This document shows positions 24,128-36,545 of a stretch of DNA of 64,000 nucleotides, piece after piece. The stretch comes from Odontocerum albicorne. Lineage: Eukaryota > Arthropoda > Insecta > Trichoptera > Odontoceridae. The notes beneath the pieces are model-generated. The model did no database searches, had not been told where the DNA came from, and saw only the letters and a program-made list of their open reading frames with translations. The stretch is taken from the NCBI GenBank assembly GCA_949825065.1, contig OX463848.1, positions 23,778,986 through 23,842,985 of the forward strand, written 5' to 3'. Positions within the stretch are counted from its first letter, which is position 1. Each line of letters starts with the position of its first letter. The position numbers and the translations under genes are program-made.

Positions 24128-24815
24128 GTAAAAAATAAATCTTCCGGGGATGAAAAAAGGAAACCATGTCATTTTGAAATTTTCAGAAAAAACATTGAAA
24201 GAGTTATTTTAATGTCATTTTAGAAAATTTGAAAGATGTAGATTTAACATTCATATCTTTAAACAAATAAAATGATTTACTGCAATATTCTGAGTAATTA
24301 ATTACCGTATTATATGGTTTAGGGAATAATGACAAGAAATAGTCTGTCCATGATCAATCTAGATGCGACCGTCATACCACAATAGAACTACAATAGGTAA
24401 TATATGTCAGCAACAATGTAATATTTTTTTTCATGAGCAGGGATTTTGTACTGTAATGAAAGCACTCTTTCATTTTCTTCAGCCAGGAATTTCTTCTCTA
24501 ACACGGTTTGTCTTGTTGTATCTTTCCATGCAATTGTATGAAGAATGGTAATAAAAAGAAAATTAAATACCCCGGGTTCCACATCTGCGGATCCAACCAA
24601 TTGTGAACTGAAAATATTTGAAAAAGAAATCCAGAAAGTAAATATTCTTCATTTTATTCTATGTAGTTTTCTTTCAGGTTATTAAAAGAAACCAATCTGG
24701 AAGTATTAAATGAAAAGAATTGCATTGTTGCTGACGTGTTCTATGTAGTTAGGCTTGTGATGGTTGCGTTTGAACTGAATTTGTACAGGCTTTTTTTTGT
24801 GATTATTTTCTAAAC

Positions 24816-25215
24816 CAGGCCTGGTCAACCCAAATTGCCCCACGGGCCGCATTGACGACCAAAAATTTCCACGGGTCACACATAAATAAGAATAATTGCA
24901 AATTTAGTTCCAATATTTGGCTTTACAACGAAATTCGTACTTATTAATTTTTTTTGTTAGTGATTGATTTGGTTGCAGATGTACTCGGAAAGTGTTCAGT
25001 GTAAATCTAAAAAAAAGGATACTACAACCAGATATGAAGAGAAAACATGTATTAAACCAACAACAAAATGTATTTGTATGGTAATATAATGACTTAGAAT
25101 TCTAAGGTATTATATTACCATACAAATACATTAGAATGAAAAAAAAACCTAATTCCTCACATATGACCGCGGGCCGCACATAAGGGCACTGCGGGCTGTG
25201 GATTGGCCAGTCCTG
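24816..25215. mobile_element. Non-autonomous hAT MITE with 8-bp target duplication
   Basis: 400 bp flanked by identical TTCTAAAC (24808-24815, 25216-25223). Ends CAGGCCTGGTCAACCCA / CAGGACTGGCCAATCCA (reverse complement) are hAT-type. No coding. Contains a 24-bp-arm hairpin (25067-25132). Confidence 0.93.
25067..25132. repeat. Fold-back hairpin inside hAT MITE
   Basis: Arms 25067-25090 and 25109-25132, 24 bp perfect (AATGTATTTGTATGGTAATA...), inner stem CTTAGAATTCTAAG. Confidence 0.93.
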
Positions 25216-25491
25216 TTCTAAACAATGCAGTATAACAACTATTTACAAAACATTTAAATTATATTTGGTATTATAAGTAATCTAGAGATGATTCAAAATA
25301 TATGAGAGGACATATGTAGGCTATATGCAAATATTACACCATTTTATATAAAGGACTTGAGAATCTGTAGATTTTGGTATCCATGGGAGTTCCTGGAACC
25401 AATCCTTCAGGTAAACTGATGGATGACTTTGTGTTTTTGTTTCTTCCTTTTCCTCCGTTTTTGAGTTAATTCTGATTTGTTTAAATTCCAG

Positions 25492-25664
25492 TTTAGTCGG
25501 GAGAGCAACATGTGGTCGCTGGGGGTATTCCTATGGGAGAGCTGCTCCTGGGGGGAGCTGCCATACGAGGCTCTGTCAGATGAGCAAGTGATAGCGGAGG
25601 TCATGAGGCCCGACGGGGTTAGACTGCAGCAGCCTGTGCCAAATACCGAATATGTTACATATTT
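25492..25664 (+). CDS. LMTK: LMTK exon: kinase C-lobe alpha-F/alpha-G
   Basis: The acceptor is TTAAATTCCAG (to 25491) and the donor is GTGAGT at 25665; it enters phase 0 and leaves phase 2. It encodes FSRESNMWSLGVFLWESCSW, then GELPYEALSDEQVIAEVMRP. The MWSLGVFLWE motif is the alpha-F helix with its conserved Asp position replaced by Asn-Met (vertebrate lemur kinases likewise have SNVWSLGVTLWE). Confidence 0.93.
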
Positions 25665-26249
25665 GTGAGTAACTTGAATTTATCCATAAATGATGAAGCA
25701 ATGCTTAGCGAATTTATCGGTGGTTTTAGGTGCATTTTGAGATTCAACCACATCATAAACTATAGCGATTTTATTTATGTTTTGATCTTGCCTACTCAAA
25801 TCAATGGAATAATACTATGGTTAAGTCGGTGCCTTATCTCTGATAGGGCTGGAAAAAAAATTTGAAGTTCATATTCTTGCTAGTAAATTTATGAGTTTAT
25901 GGCACTGTTTGAATGCGAATTGGAATGAATATATTGACCCATTTAATTTAAATGATTTTGAATTATTTATTATATATGCAATTGAGATATTAAACATAAG
26001 TAAAATGAATTCCTTCAAATGATGCATAAATCTCTCTCTTAAAACAACCAAATTGACTGTAAAAGAAAATAAATAGGTATGTTATCATACGCATGATACA
26101 CTGATGTAAAATAACCTTGGATGGAAATGTACAAGTATGTTTCCTTCAGATAAAAGACAAATGATTTAAATAAAATATGTCCCTTTAAATCTTTTGTTTA
26201 ATATTCTATTATATATTTTTCCCTTACGGTTTGTTATTTATTGCTTCAG

Positions 26250-29200
26250 ATACACTGTCATGCAGTCCTGTTGGCAGTTGGACCCGGCTAATCGATGCGA
26301 ATCAGCACAAGTATCCGAGTATTTACAGAGCCTCCATTCCAATTTCCACCGCCTTCCTAGTCACTCTGAGGAGTCCATCACACACAATTTCGATGCGAGA
26401 TGGCACAATTTAAAACCAAACACTATTCCTAAAGTCGATAATGGTCTTCCATACTCCACTACACCTCCACCTCCCGAAGAAATTGCCTACTATGATTTGA
26501 AGTTTCCACCTAACGATGTGATGATTGAACCAGATATTAGGATAATTCACAATGACGGTGAATTTGCTTATCACAATCTTGCCATTTCATCTGATACACT
26601 CACTGGAGATGAACTATCTATTAAGGCTAAATCTGATAGTCTTAATAACTTGCACGGCTCTTTTGAATCTGTCCAGGAGCGTACATCAGTTGTTAGCTTG
26701 GCACAGGACAAGCCTATCAGTTTAGCCAATCCTCCTTTGGCAGAGACTTCAGAGCTCACCACATTCTGGGAATCATCTCAAACAGCGCCCACATCAACTA
26801 AACCAACTTTTCCATTTACAAATGACAGCACTGAAAAGTTGTTTTTTGAGAAGGAAGTATCACAGGTGGCTCCGTGGTTAAGAGATGTTCCATTCACAAC
26901 ACCTGAGGATATTTCTTACATAAAGAATGTTAGTGATGTTATTAGTGATTTCGATAATATGTTAAGCTCTGAAAAGACCTCAAGTTCGGAATCAAGCCAT
27001 CAAACTAGCCCCTCTCGAGAAATCACTAGCAGTATCAATACTTCTTCAGAAATTGCTGTCGAAATACCTAATAATGAAATAATGCAAACAGATGAACATT
27101 TGAGGGAAAAATTATACACTGACAATGTTGAAAGCCCCGAACATAATTCCGTCGGTGATGCTATTAATTGTATAAGCAATTGTCAGATAGACAGGACTGC
27201 TAATGATGCCAATATAGATAGTGTCAATGTAAATAGTTCAGTAAATGATGTACCTGAAATTTCTAAATTGGATAACAAAGATACCTATCCAACTTTAGAC
27301 TTTAGATTAACTTCCAATGAAAAATCCATGGGAACAGACACCGTTCATCCTATATTTGAGGCTAAGTGCTTAGAAAACAATCAATTGTTTGACTCCTTAC
27401 AAGATTCTAGTTATACACCAGATCCCTTGAAAACTACAGACTCGAGCAAAGCCGACTCCAGTGAAGAAAATTGGAAGGTACGAAGACAGTGTAGTTCTGG
27501 CTCAGAAACAGAAGATGAAATTTGGAAGAAGAGAATAGAAATGGGAACTATAACAGAGAAAATTAAAATGAAATCCAAGTCTGTGACTGATTTCATGGTT
27601 CTCACTCATATAGATATGGATTTCACAGACTTAGAAAGTGAGGATGCATCTTACAATTCATTAGAAAACAAAAGTAGTATGTTCTTTGATATCATACAAA
27701 AGCAGTTGAAGAATGATACACCTCAGAAGGAATCCAGTTTGCCGGTTGAGCAGTACTCATCTTTTCCAAGGAATAGTTCATTTTCTCTGCTGAGCCGAGT
27801 GGAAAATTTGAGACCTGATTTAGATCTTTATAAATTGTGGCGAGACCACAGAAACATGACTATTAAAAATCTAAGACCCACTAAAAGCTTAAGTGACTTA
27901 AAGATAGTGCAAAATAAAAATGTGGCAATCAAAGATTTAGAAATGTTTAAGAAGGATTTTGATTATTTTTTATTAACACATAAATCATCACAAAAAAATG
28001 TATCTTTGGAGATTCAGCAATCATTAGATGCACTTAATGATAATTCAGCTGAAATTGAAATTGCTGTAGATCCTTGTAATGAAAGTGATACAAAACCAGT
28101 TTCAAACGAAGCTCGGCACTTTGATCTTTCTGGTCATTGTAGTTTACCAGGCATTGAAATAAAACATTCGAACTTCCATACGCAGCAGCCATTCGGTCCG
28201 GGACTTCTTGATGATCATTTGAATATTGCTTCAGAGGAAGAAAATTTGAAATTTTCTTCAAATTTCAATGATATCAATTTGAATCTCTATTCCAGTGAAC
28301 AATCTCAACACTTGGATAATACCCAACAATCACTTCCAAATGACACGTGGGAATCTACCAAGTACATGAATCTTCCAGATATTACATTGAGTAATGAATT
28401 TGATATACAGGAAATGGCATGCAACAGATCACCCATTAAAATGGAAATGTTTGATAACACAAACCCTAGCATTGAGAATGTGTTACTAAATAATATTCCC
28501 AGTGTTAGTATGTTTGCTACTGCTACTGATTTGGAAAATACTAATGCAGGTGAGAAGTTTTTTGTGACAAAGTTTGAATCTTCTGAACATTTGAATGACT
28601 TTCCAACAAGTGTCAAGAAAGATAATGTTAAAACTAGCACTCCTATCTTAGCCAATAATATTGAAAAAGAGATATCAGATATTAAAAATGAAACGGCCGA
28701 TGAGGAAAACTTAGTAGTAACATTGGAAGAAAATACAGAAAACATAGATACAGGCGAAAACAATGCTGGGTTCTCAATAGAACAACAAATTCAAAATATA
28801 ATGCACAATGAAATACTCCATCTAACAACAAAGTTAGCAATTGCAGAAAATGAAAATAATTTAAATATTGAATATTCAAGTCCTCCTATTACGGATGAAA
28901 TTCAAGAAGAAGCTGAAGACAATGATAGAAATCAAGATGCTTTCGGAAATATATCGAGTATTCAAGAACCTATTATACCACAAAGTATTTCAAATAATGA
29001 TAGTGAAGAAAATGAAACAAGCTTTGATAATTTAACACAGATTACTGAGAATGGAGAAAGTAGCAAAAATTTACAACCAGATGTGTGTGAGTCCATTACT
29101 ACAGAATCAAAGTTAAATGACCTTAATTGTATACCAGCGATACCACCCAATAACTTGGAAGAAATAAAAAATATAAAACAAAGTGAATTTAAAAGTGTAC

Positions 29201-30315
29201 AGATCACAGATGATATCAATCCAAAAATTGTCAATATAGAGAGCGATATAGAGGCACGAATTGATAAAATCATCTCTTATAATAAGTTTATTGATGAAGG
29301 CTATAATTCGAAAAGTGACAGCTTAGTTCATCGAAGTTCAGATTCAAATAAAAATGTTTCTGAATCAAATGTTAGTGAAACATCTAGTGGAATATTTACA
29401 CAGGTTGATAAGGATGTAATAAAATGTATTGATTTAGGTGATAACACTCAAAATGTGAAATGTGTCGATGGAATAGACAGAGCAGCTGTCCAAAGCTTTG
29501 ATTCCAATTCTAAAGATACATTGTTATGTAACGAAAATAGTGGTTTAGCAGAAGAAATTAAATCAATCGACCAAAAAAGCGATATTAATGAGAAGTTAAT
29601 CCCTGAAATAAAATTGGCATCGGGTGATAACTTAATGCCAAATATTCAAAGTTTAGGACCTGCAGTGAAATCAGAACTAAATAAAAATCCTTCATTTAAT
29701 GTGAAGGATGTTTCGCAAAACTTTTTGAATAATGAGAGAAATATTAGTGAAACCGTTACTGTTGAAGTTAATAATTTGAGGAATCAAAATTTGAATTCAG
29801 CTTTAAAAGAACACATAGTTGTACTCACTGAAGTAGAGAAAACGTCTAATGGAGATGACAACAAAGATATAAACTCTAAATTAATTGATTCTGAAAGTGG
29901 AATAGAGTCACAGGCCAATTCCAATATAGAGTCTGATGCATTGAGTAATGAATTGATCGAAGACTTGGACAATGAGCTTAAGAAACTAGATGCTGAAAGT
30001 GAAATGGCTGAAGCTAATTACTTTTCACCAGAAACATCAGAATCTTTATATGAAAATGTGGAACCAAGAAAGAAACGTGATGGCTCTTCTTCGGGATGGT
30101 ATTTACATCCCAAGCCAGAGAGTGTAGAAGAAGCAGTAAAGATCCCTAATCTTGGTATTCAGAAGTTGATGGAAAACCCTCAAAATTTAGTAGCAAGTGC
30201 CGCAAGCAGTACTGAATCTTTGACAGAGAATAGTGGCTCCGAACGATATATTGTGGATGCGGAAAGTGTTGAGGCACTTCGAAATGAATTAGAATTGAAA
30301 CTTCCATTAGCCCAG
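26250..30315 (+). CDS. LMTK: LMTK giant exon: end of kinase domain and long acidic tail
   Basis: A single 4,066-nt exon with acceptor TTGCTTCAG and donor GTAATA (30316). The first about 30 codons finish the kinase domain (YTVMQSCWQLDPANRCES, alpha-H/I). After that come about 1,300 residues of Ser/Asn/Glu/Asp-rich sequence with no globular domain I recognise. A proline run occurs near the start (TTPPPPEE), and there are repeated Asp/Glu-Ser patches that look like casein kinase 2 sites. A single very large tail exon directly after the kinase is also typical of vertebrate LMTK genes. Confidence 0.95.
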
Positions 30316-30781
30316 GTAATATTTTTTATTATAATTTTTATCGATTACAACTTGTCATGAAATATAGTTATTTGGTTTTGTACGCTTTTGGTTAGTTATC
30401 CGGATTTTATATTATAATGTTTTCCACTAGCCAATTATAGAAAAAATAATCAATTTATTTTTTATAGACTAGAATTTCAAATATAACTATTATTAATATA
30501 AAAGGCAATAATAGTTCTTAAATAGTTAAGTAATGTGTATGTGTTTGTGCTTTCCTACTGGCATTGTGTATACTTAAATATTCAATTAGCTTTCTCTCCA
30601 CGGGATAAACATAATGACTGCTTAAGATCTTATAGAAATATCCACATATTGTCTTTGTTGCAGAGTAGGCAATCAATACACACAGTCGAACTTTGTGAGT
30701 CAGATAAGTCAGACATCTTGAAATTTTTGTTGTTCATCTTTGAACCCTTTCAAGAAGTTTAATGTCCTTTATAAAATAAGG

Positions 30782-30836
30782 GTTCCATACTTGATAACCA
30801 AATTCTATGCTAGAATTTGGTTATCAAGTATGGAAC
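30782..30836. repeat. Fold-back hairpin, 26-bp perfect arms
   Basis: Arms 30782-30807 and 30811-30836 (GTTCCATACTTGATAACCAA...), 3-bp loop TGC. Lies in the intron about 110 bp before the exon at 30945. Confidence 0.97.
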
Positions 30837-30944
30837 ATCCGACTGAAAGCTTTCTTTATAATGAATTGGCTCTTTTTATAATATCAGTGATGTATTTGCT
30901 CCATTGCAGGCCATTTTGCTAATTATTTTTATTTTTTATTACAG

Positions 30945-31257
30945 AGAATTGGACAGATTCGACACGATAACATGTCAGAAGATTTGGGGGAGTCCAAGGA
31001 CTGGCCTGATGACTTGGAACGTCCTGTTTTAATGTGTAAACCGAGTGTCGATAACGTGGCCACTTCGAGCAAAGCAAGCGGCCCTGATGCTGAACCTGGT
31101 TGCAGCTATACGGACACTTCCACGCAGGCTTCTTATGATACTAGGTCCGTCGCCCAGCAGGGGAGAAATGAGGTTATGATTCACTACAATATGTATAGTG
31201 TGCTTCTTAGTCCTATTCAAGAAGAAAGTTGGTCCGAGTTCTCGGAAATGGAAAAAG
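30945..31257 (+). CDS. LMTK: LMTK tail exon
   Basis: The acceptor is TTTTATTACAG and the donor is GTATTA at 31258; it enters phase 0 and leaves phase 1. It encodes RIGQIRHDNMSEDLGESKDW, later GPDAEPGCSYTDTSTQASYD and ends in SWSEFSEMEK. A hydrophilic, Ser/Asp-rich tail segment with no recognised domain. Confidence 0.87.
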
Positions 31258-31553
31258 GTATTATTTTAATTAATGTATTTTTGGTCGCAGTTTTGTGTGT
31301 ATTTCTTAATGAAAATTCTTTAAGATATTACTTTTAATTCCACAACTTAAGATATTAATTTTAATTCCACAATTTAAGATATTAATTTTAATTCCACATT
31401 ATTAAGAAATTAGAGTATTGCGCAGAATTTGTGGGAAATAATGGATGACAAAATAAAGAATGATGAAAGAGGTAGAGATCATATTCTTGCCATGTAAACC
31501 AATTGGCAATAACAAATATTATCTTAATTGTATTTTTACTTGTTTGTTTTTAG

Positions 31554-31791
31554 CTGCCGATTTCGATAAAACTGATACATCCAACAGTCTATCCTTGGGC
31601 GAACAAACCAGCAATATAGAATCGGTCCTCCCATTCGATGGAGTGTGCCAGGCAATCAACACACATGTAGTGCACAAGCAGGATGAAAAGTCACCACACA
31701 CAGGACAGCATTGGTCCGATGATGACACTCATTCTGATTGCTCCAATAGGACATTTGTTCTCAATGAAGGAGCAACTAATTTGATCAGACA
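31554..31791 (+). CDS. LMTK: LMTK tail exon
   Basis: The acceptor is TTTGTTTTTAG and the donor is GTAAGG at 31792; it enters phase 1 and leaves phase 2. It encodes ADFDKTDTSNSLSLGEQTSN and ends TFVLNEGATNLIR. If read past the donor the frame hits TAA at once, which supports splicing here. Disordered tail segment. Confidence 0.87.
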
Positions 31792-31876
31792 GTAAGGAAA
31801 ATTTTTACTAGACAAATTAATAAAGATATATTTTATTCACTTTAGGAGTTAAATAAACTATATAAGAGAATTCTGA

Positions 31877-34849
31877 TTAACACTTCCCTTACTGTGCTAA
31901 AAAATTACGCCAGTTACGGTGTTGGACACTGAGGGTACACTAAAAATGTATGTTTTAAATTAAAATTATGCAAAATCTATTAGTTTTTTTTTTTAATTAG
32001 CTATAAACATCATTTTATTGTGCAATAAAATGTCGAATAATATAAAATAAGTGTAAGAAATGATAAAATAATAGTTGAAACAGAGAAGTGACATTTCTAT
32101 ACGAATATAATTTTCCCACTGCGTCGTTCGGTCTGCGCAACGTTCAGAATGCGCATGACTGAAAAGAGGTCTCCAACCTTTTAACACTTCCCTTACTGTG
32201 CTAAAAAATTACGCCAGTAACGGCGTTGGACACTGAGGGTACACTAAACATGTATGTTTCAAATTAAAATTATGCAAAATCTGCTAGGTTATTTTTTGTT
32301 ATTAGCTATAAACATCATTTTATTATGTAATAAAATGTCGAATAATATAAAATAAAGGTAAGAAATGATAAAATAAGAGCTGAAACAGAAAGGCATTTCT
32401 ATAAGAATATTATTTTTACGCTGCGTCATTCGGTCTGCGCAACATTCAGAATGCGCATGCGTGATAAGAGATTTCCAGCCTTTTAATTTTTTTTCATAAA
32501 ATTATACAATAAAATGTAGCGTGTATTTTTTTGGCAATAAAACCATAATTCGAATAAAGACAATAAATAACATATAAACAAAATATAAAATGAATATATA
32601 AATTCAAAAATCAAGGTTTTAGGGCAAGAAATTTATATAGTATAAACAAACACGAAATTCAAATCAATAAAATATACACAATTTGGAAAATATAAACACT
32701 ACAGAAAATTTGAAAATAGGACAAACATATCATATAATCAAAGTTTAATCCTGTGGAGAAAGTTATCGCAATTGGGGCATGAAACCACTTTTTTTTTTAC
32801 TATATTCTACGTACTAAACACGCAGGTGTTTGACAAATATTGCAGAATAGCCTGGTTTTTTTTCTCGAATGTTTTTAATAAAACCCACAACTTCCTCTTT
32901 TGAGGACCTCACGGGGTGCCAACAGGGTATTATTTACTAATGTTTCGGATATTGACTCGCTACAATATGTTAAAACTGTATTAAAAGCATCTTGTTGTTG
33001 CTATTTTTCCTTTTTAAGATATTGGGCATTGCCAATTCCAAACTTAACTCTCTTGTGAAATGTTTTCGGTGGTATTAATTATTTTGTTTCCACTCTGGAT
33101 ATTTGTCTATCCATAAGAGGTATGCATTCAATGCAGCCATATCTATAATTTCCATAAAAAGACGGAAAGGCCATCTTCTCGTTGACCTTGAGCAAGAGTA
33201 CTCTCAAGTAATTTGGTCTCCCGTATCTACTCCAATTTTCGTATTATTATAATGATGTATAATTAGTGGCTTTTGTTTTTCTGAATAATCAATTTCTGCA
33301 TCATTGAATTGAGTGGATAATAATAATACTGCTTTATTTTTTGTGGTACACACGAAACAAGTATTTTATTTTCAGCTACTATGGATTGTTTTCTCTCTAG
33401 ACGGTATAAATTCAAGTGAGATTACTCTTTTATTTTTTCGAAGCGTGCCAGTTAGAGTTAAACCTTTTAATAAAAGATTATCGGCTAATTTGATGGAGGT
33501 AATAAAAATACCTGTGGTTATCCTCCTGTTCGTGCCATACTGCGGTTGAACCATTTCTATAACTACTCAGTTACCTTGATTTATCTCTCTCTACGATTAT
33601 TTATCATACCAGAATAAGCCTGTAAATTTGTTATGCGTCATATGCCGCCGCAGTCGGCAGCAACCCAGATTTTGATACCATATTTACCAAGTTTAGACTT
33701 CATGTACACGCGAAATGAACAATTCTCTCTAAAGTTTGCCAAACGTTCATCTACAGTTATATTCGAAGATGGAGAATAATTGCTTTTGCACATATCCATA
33801 AACATTTTTGAAATCCACTCCATTGGTTCTAATTTATCTGAAAAAACCCTGATATCTCTCTTCTCGGGTTTCTTTATCATCAAAACGAATATGACTGTAA
33901 ATATAGATGAATCTATCTCGAGACAGAGCTGTTGTGAAAAATGACTGGCAAAAGGGACTTTCACTTATCCACAATTCACTCAAAGATAGCTTTCGTGTTC
34001 GATTTCTGCCAGGTGCGAGCAATATTCCAATGAATTCATATAACTCGTCTTTTGATATTGGTTTGTTCTTTTCTGAATGAATTCGATTTAAATGACGATT
34101 TGTTTCTTAAACATCACTTTTACCACCTCTTCATTTACAAACAGACAACACATATTTTTTATGGAATGTACATTTATACTTGAATTTCTCAGTCCAGAAT
34201 CTTCGATGAGAATATTTGATACCCGACCGATGCCTCGAAGATTGAGGTGGTACTCGTAATGAACTCCATTCGAATCCATGTTTTGATGTAAATAATATTT
34301 CTTCGTCTTCTTCACTCGTCTCCAAATCAGAATATACTTCTTCCTGTACCTCGACAAAATCTTCTGATTCTGATATATTGCCTGTCGCCTTAAATTCCAA
34401 ATCGCTATCATCGCCGTCGATATTTCCCGCCATCTCAATTATTATATTTTTGAAAATGAAATAATAAATAAAATGTACATTTATTATAAAAAGAGTAATG
34501 GTACAATATAACATACCAGATAAAAAATGATAATAGAAAAAACATACCAGATAAAAATAAAAAATAACAATCAGGATTATAAAACTGGTGACGATCCCCT
34601 GGAACGGGCGCTAAACGAACTGTCAAAAAAGAATGAGTGTTTGACATTTCGTCAATTCGCGATTTAAAATCATTAATTTCTGTTGAATTAACTATGAATG
34701 TTTTGTTTCCTAATGACATCATTCAAATCATAGAGGTTTCGATGAGGAATACATAAAGTATGAAGACCCTGCAAGCAGTATATTTCGAGAAATTAAATAA
34801 AATATAAGTCATGATCACTCGCTATCCATCACCGTACGGCAAGTGTTAA
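31877..34849 (-). mobile_element. piggyBac-like transposon, copy B, with nested left end
   Basis: A copy highly similar to 20321-23057. It has an extra 304-bp left-end piece (31877-32180) followed by a complete left end at TTAA 32181-32184. Right end TTAACACTTGCCGTACGG (reverse complement), TTAA at 34846-34849. Minus-strand pieces include SNITVDERLANFRENCSFRV, KYGIKIWVAADCGG (33638-33964) and an acidic N-terminus (34131-34514). Decayed. It sits in the intron between exons 31554-31791 and 36546-38359. Confidence 0.88.
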
Positions 34850-36545
34850 TTGTAAAAAAATCTTAGGTTATAAAAATAATTTCTTCTTCAGCACCTTTTA
34901 GTGATACAACTGAAAGCCTTTAGGTACGGTGACACAAAAAGCTCTGTTCTTCCTTCAATAAGAAAGATCTCTTCTTCCTTAAATACTGCAACTTGTTGGC
35001 CTTACTCGATTAAATCACATTTTTATACAAATTGCTTTTGTGTATGGAATTTTCAGTAGTTTTCTTAGGGTTCAATTTCTTATTAATTTTTTTATTTATT
35101 ATTATCTATCACCCTTTACGTTTCATAAGGAATGTCATAAGGAACATCCAAACAGGTCAGTCCACAGTTTCTAGGATCACAAAACCGGTTCTGAGGTGAT
35201 CTATGGCTATTGTCATTGTTGATTTGGGATTAATTCAACCTGAGGAAAATTCTGAGGACGGCTCATCTTGAAGTCTATTTGTAAATTTCTGTATCTTACA
35301 GATTACCGAAAAAGACTATCTGAAAGAGATAGAGGCTGTATTCTTATTGTCCCGCACCCAACGTGGGACTATTCGATTTATCATATATTAAAATGGGAGA
35401 AATGTTTATCTAAAACCTACCATTGTGATATTTTTGTCTTGAATCAAGTCTTGTGATGATCTTTATAAAATAATTTATTATTGGGGTGAAATATTAAAGC
35501 ATGATTTAACCCAAACCTTTTCCATTTGCTGTTATTCATCTTATTCCCTTACCTTGGGCACCCAAGTTTTGTCCGGCAGTCTTCTTGATATCACCTTTCC
35601 AAGTCTGTCTTTTCATTTATTTTTCAGTTTTATATACTATATATATGTAATGCTTTTTTTAAATGTTCTTAAAGCTGGTAAATAAAATATGTTTGCATGT
35701 GTTACTTTGACCTTACCATCATTACCACTCTTAAATGCTGAAGGAATTCAGTACTACTAATGTAGTATAAGAATAATAATAATTTATTGTATCGATCAAA
35801 ATATTATTGTTACACATGTTTATTTTAATGTTTCACCCAACTGTCGGCTGATTCAATGTTTTTGGATAAAGTTTTCAATTCAGATTTTTTTATTTATCCA
35901 TTCATGTCTATTAAAAATTTATTACTTTTTATTTCACATTCCAACTTTAACTACAATTAGGAGTGTTTACTGTATTTTAAAGTTATATGCAAGTAACAGT
36001 TAGTGATTTTTTATTACTAAGCTAATTTGTTTATATTGTTTTATTTAAGAAAAAGGTACGAGGAAGTAAACACAATTTCATATATTTTTCTCTGTTTATT
36101 GTTTTCTCTTTTTTGTTTCAAAAGCTTTGTGAGGTGTTTTATTTTGTAAAATTTTTAGAATTCATTTTGTTTTTGGGAAATCCCTTTTGTGTTTCTTATT
36201 GAATTCTGTGAAATAGTTTAAGATGAGATTAAAAATGTATTGTAATCTAGACTGGAACCATATATTGAAATGAAAATATTGATGTAAGACTATCCAACAA
36301 GACACGGGTAATAGCCTTATTTATTTTACGTATAACATCTAATTTTTACATAAAAAAAATATATGTGTGTTTAAAGTTTATTAAAGACTGGAACAACAAT
36401 AACTCAGTACCATTTTATTGAATATTTGAATAATTTATCTGAAATTCTTCTGCATTATCTTGATCGTTAAGTGTAGTGTCTAGCCTGACCTGATCATTGA
36501 GTGTAGTATCTAGTGTTGATATTAATGTTTTTTATTTTATTTTAG
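34850..36545 (+). other. Intron, nothing recognised
   Basis: AT-rich. No exon, repeat or transposon feature that I can support. Confidence 0.4.

Noticed and set aside
23425..24223. A single long open frame through the whole duplicated exon array as one exon
   Set aside because: It runs through several retained donors, and the frame breaks at copy 4. The simplest reading is alternative exons plus repeat.
28305..28763. 152-codon minus-strand open frame
   Set aside because: Shadow of the giant LMTK exon.
35268..35456. 62-codon open frame in the 34.8-36.5 kb intron
   Set aside because: No splice or similarity support; length is expected by chance in AT-rich DNA.
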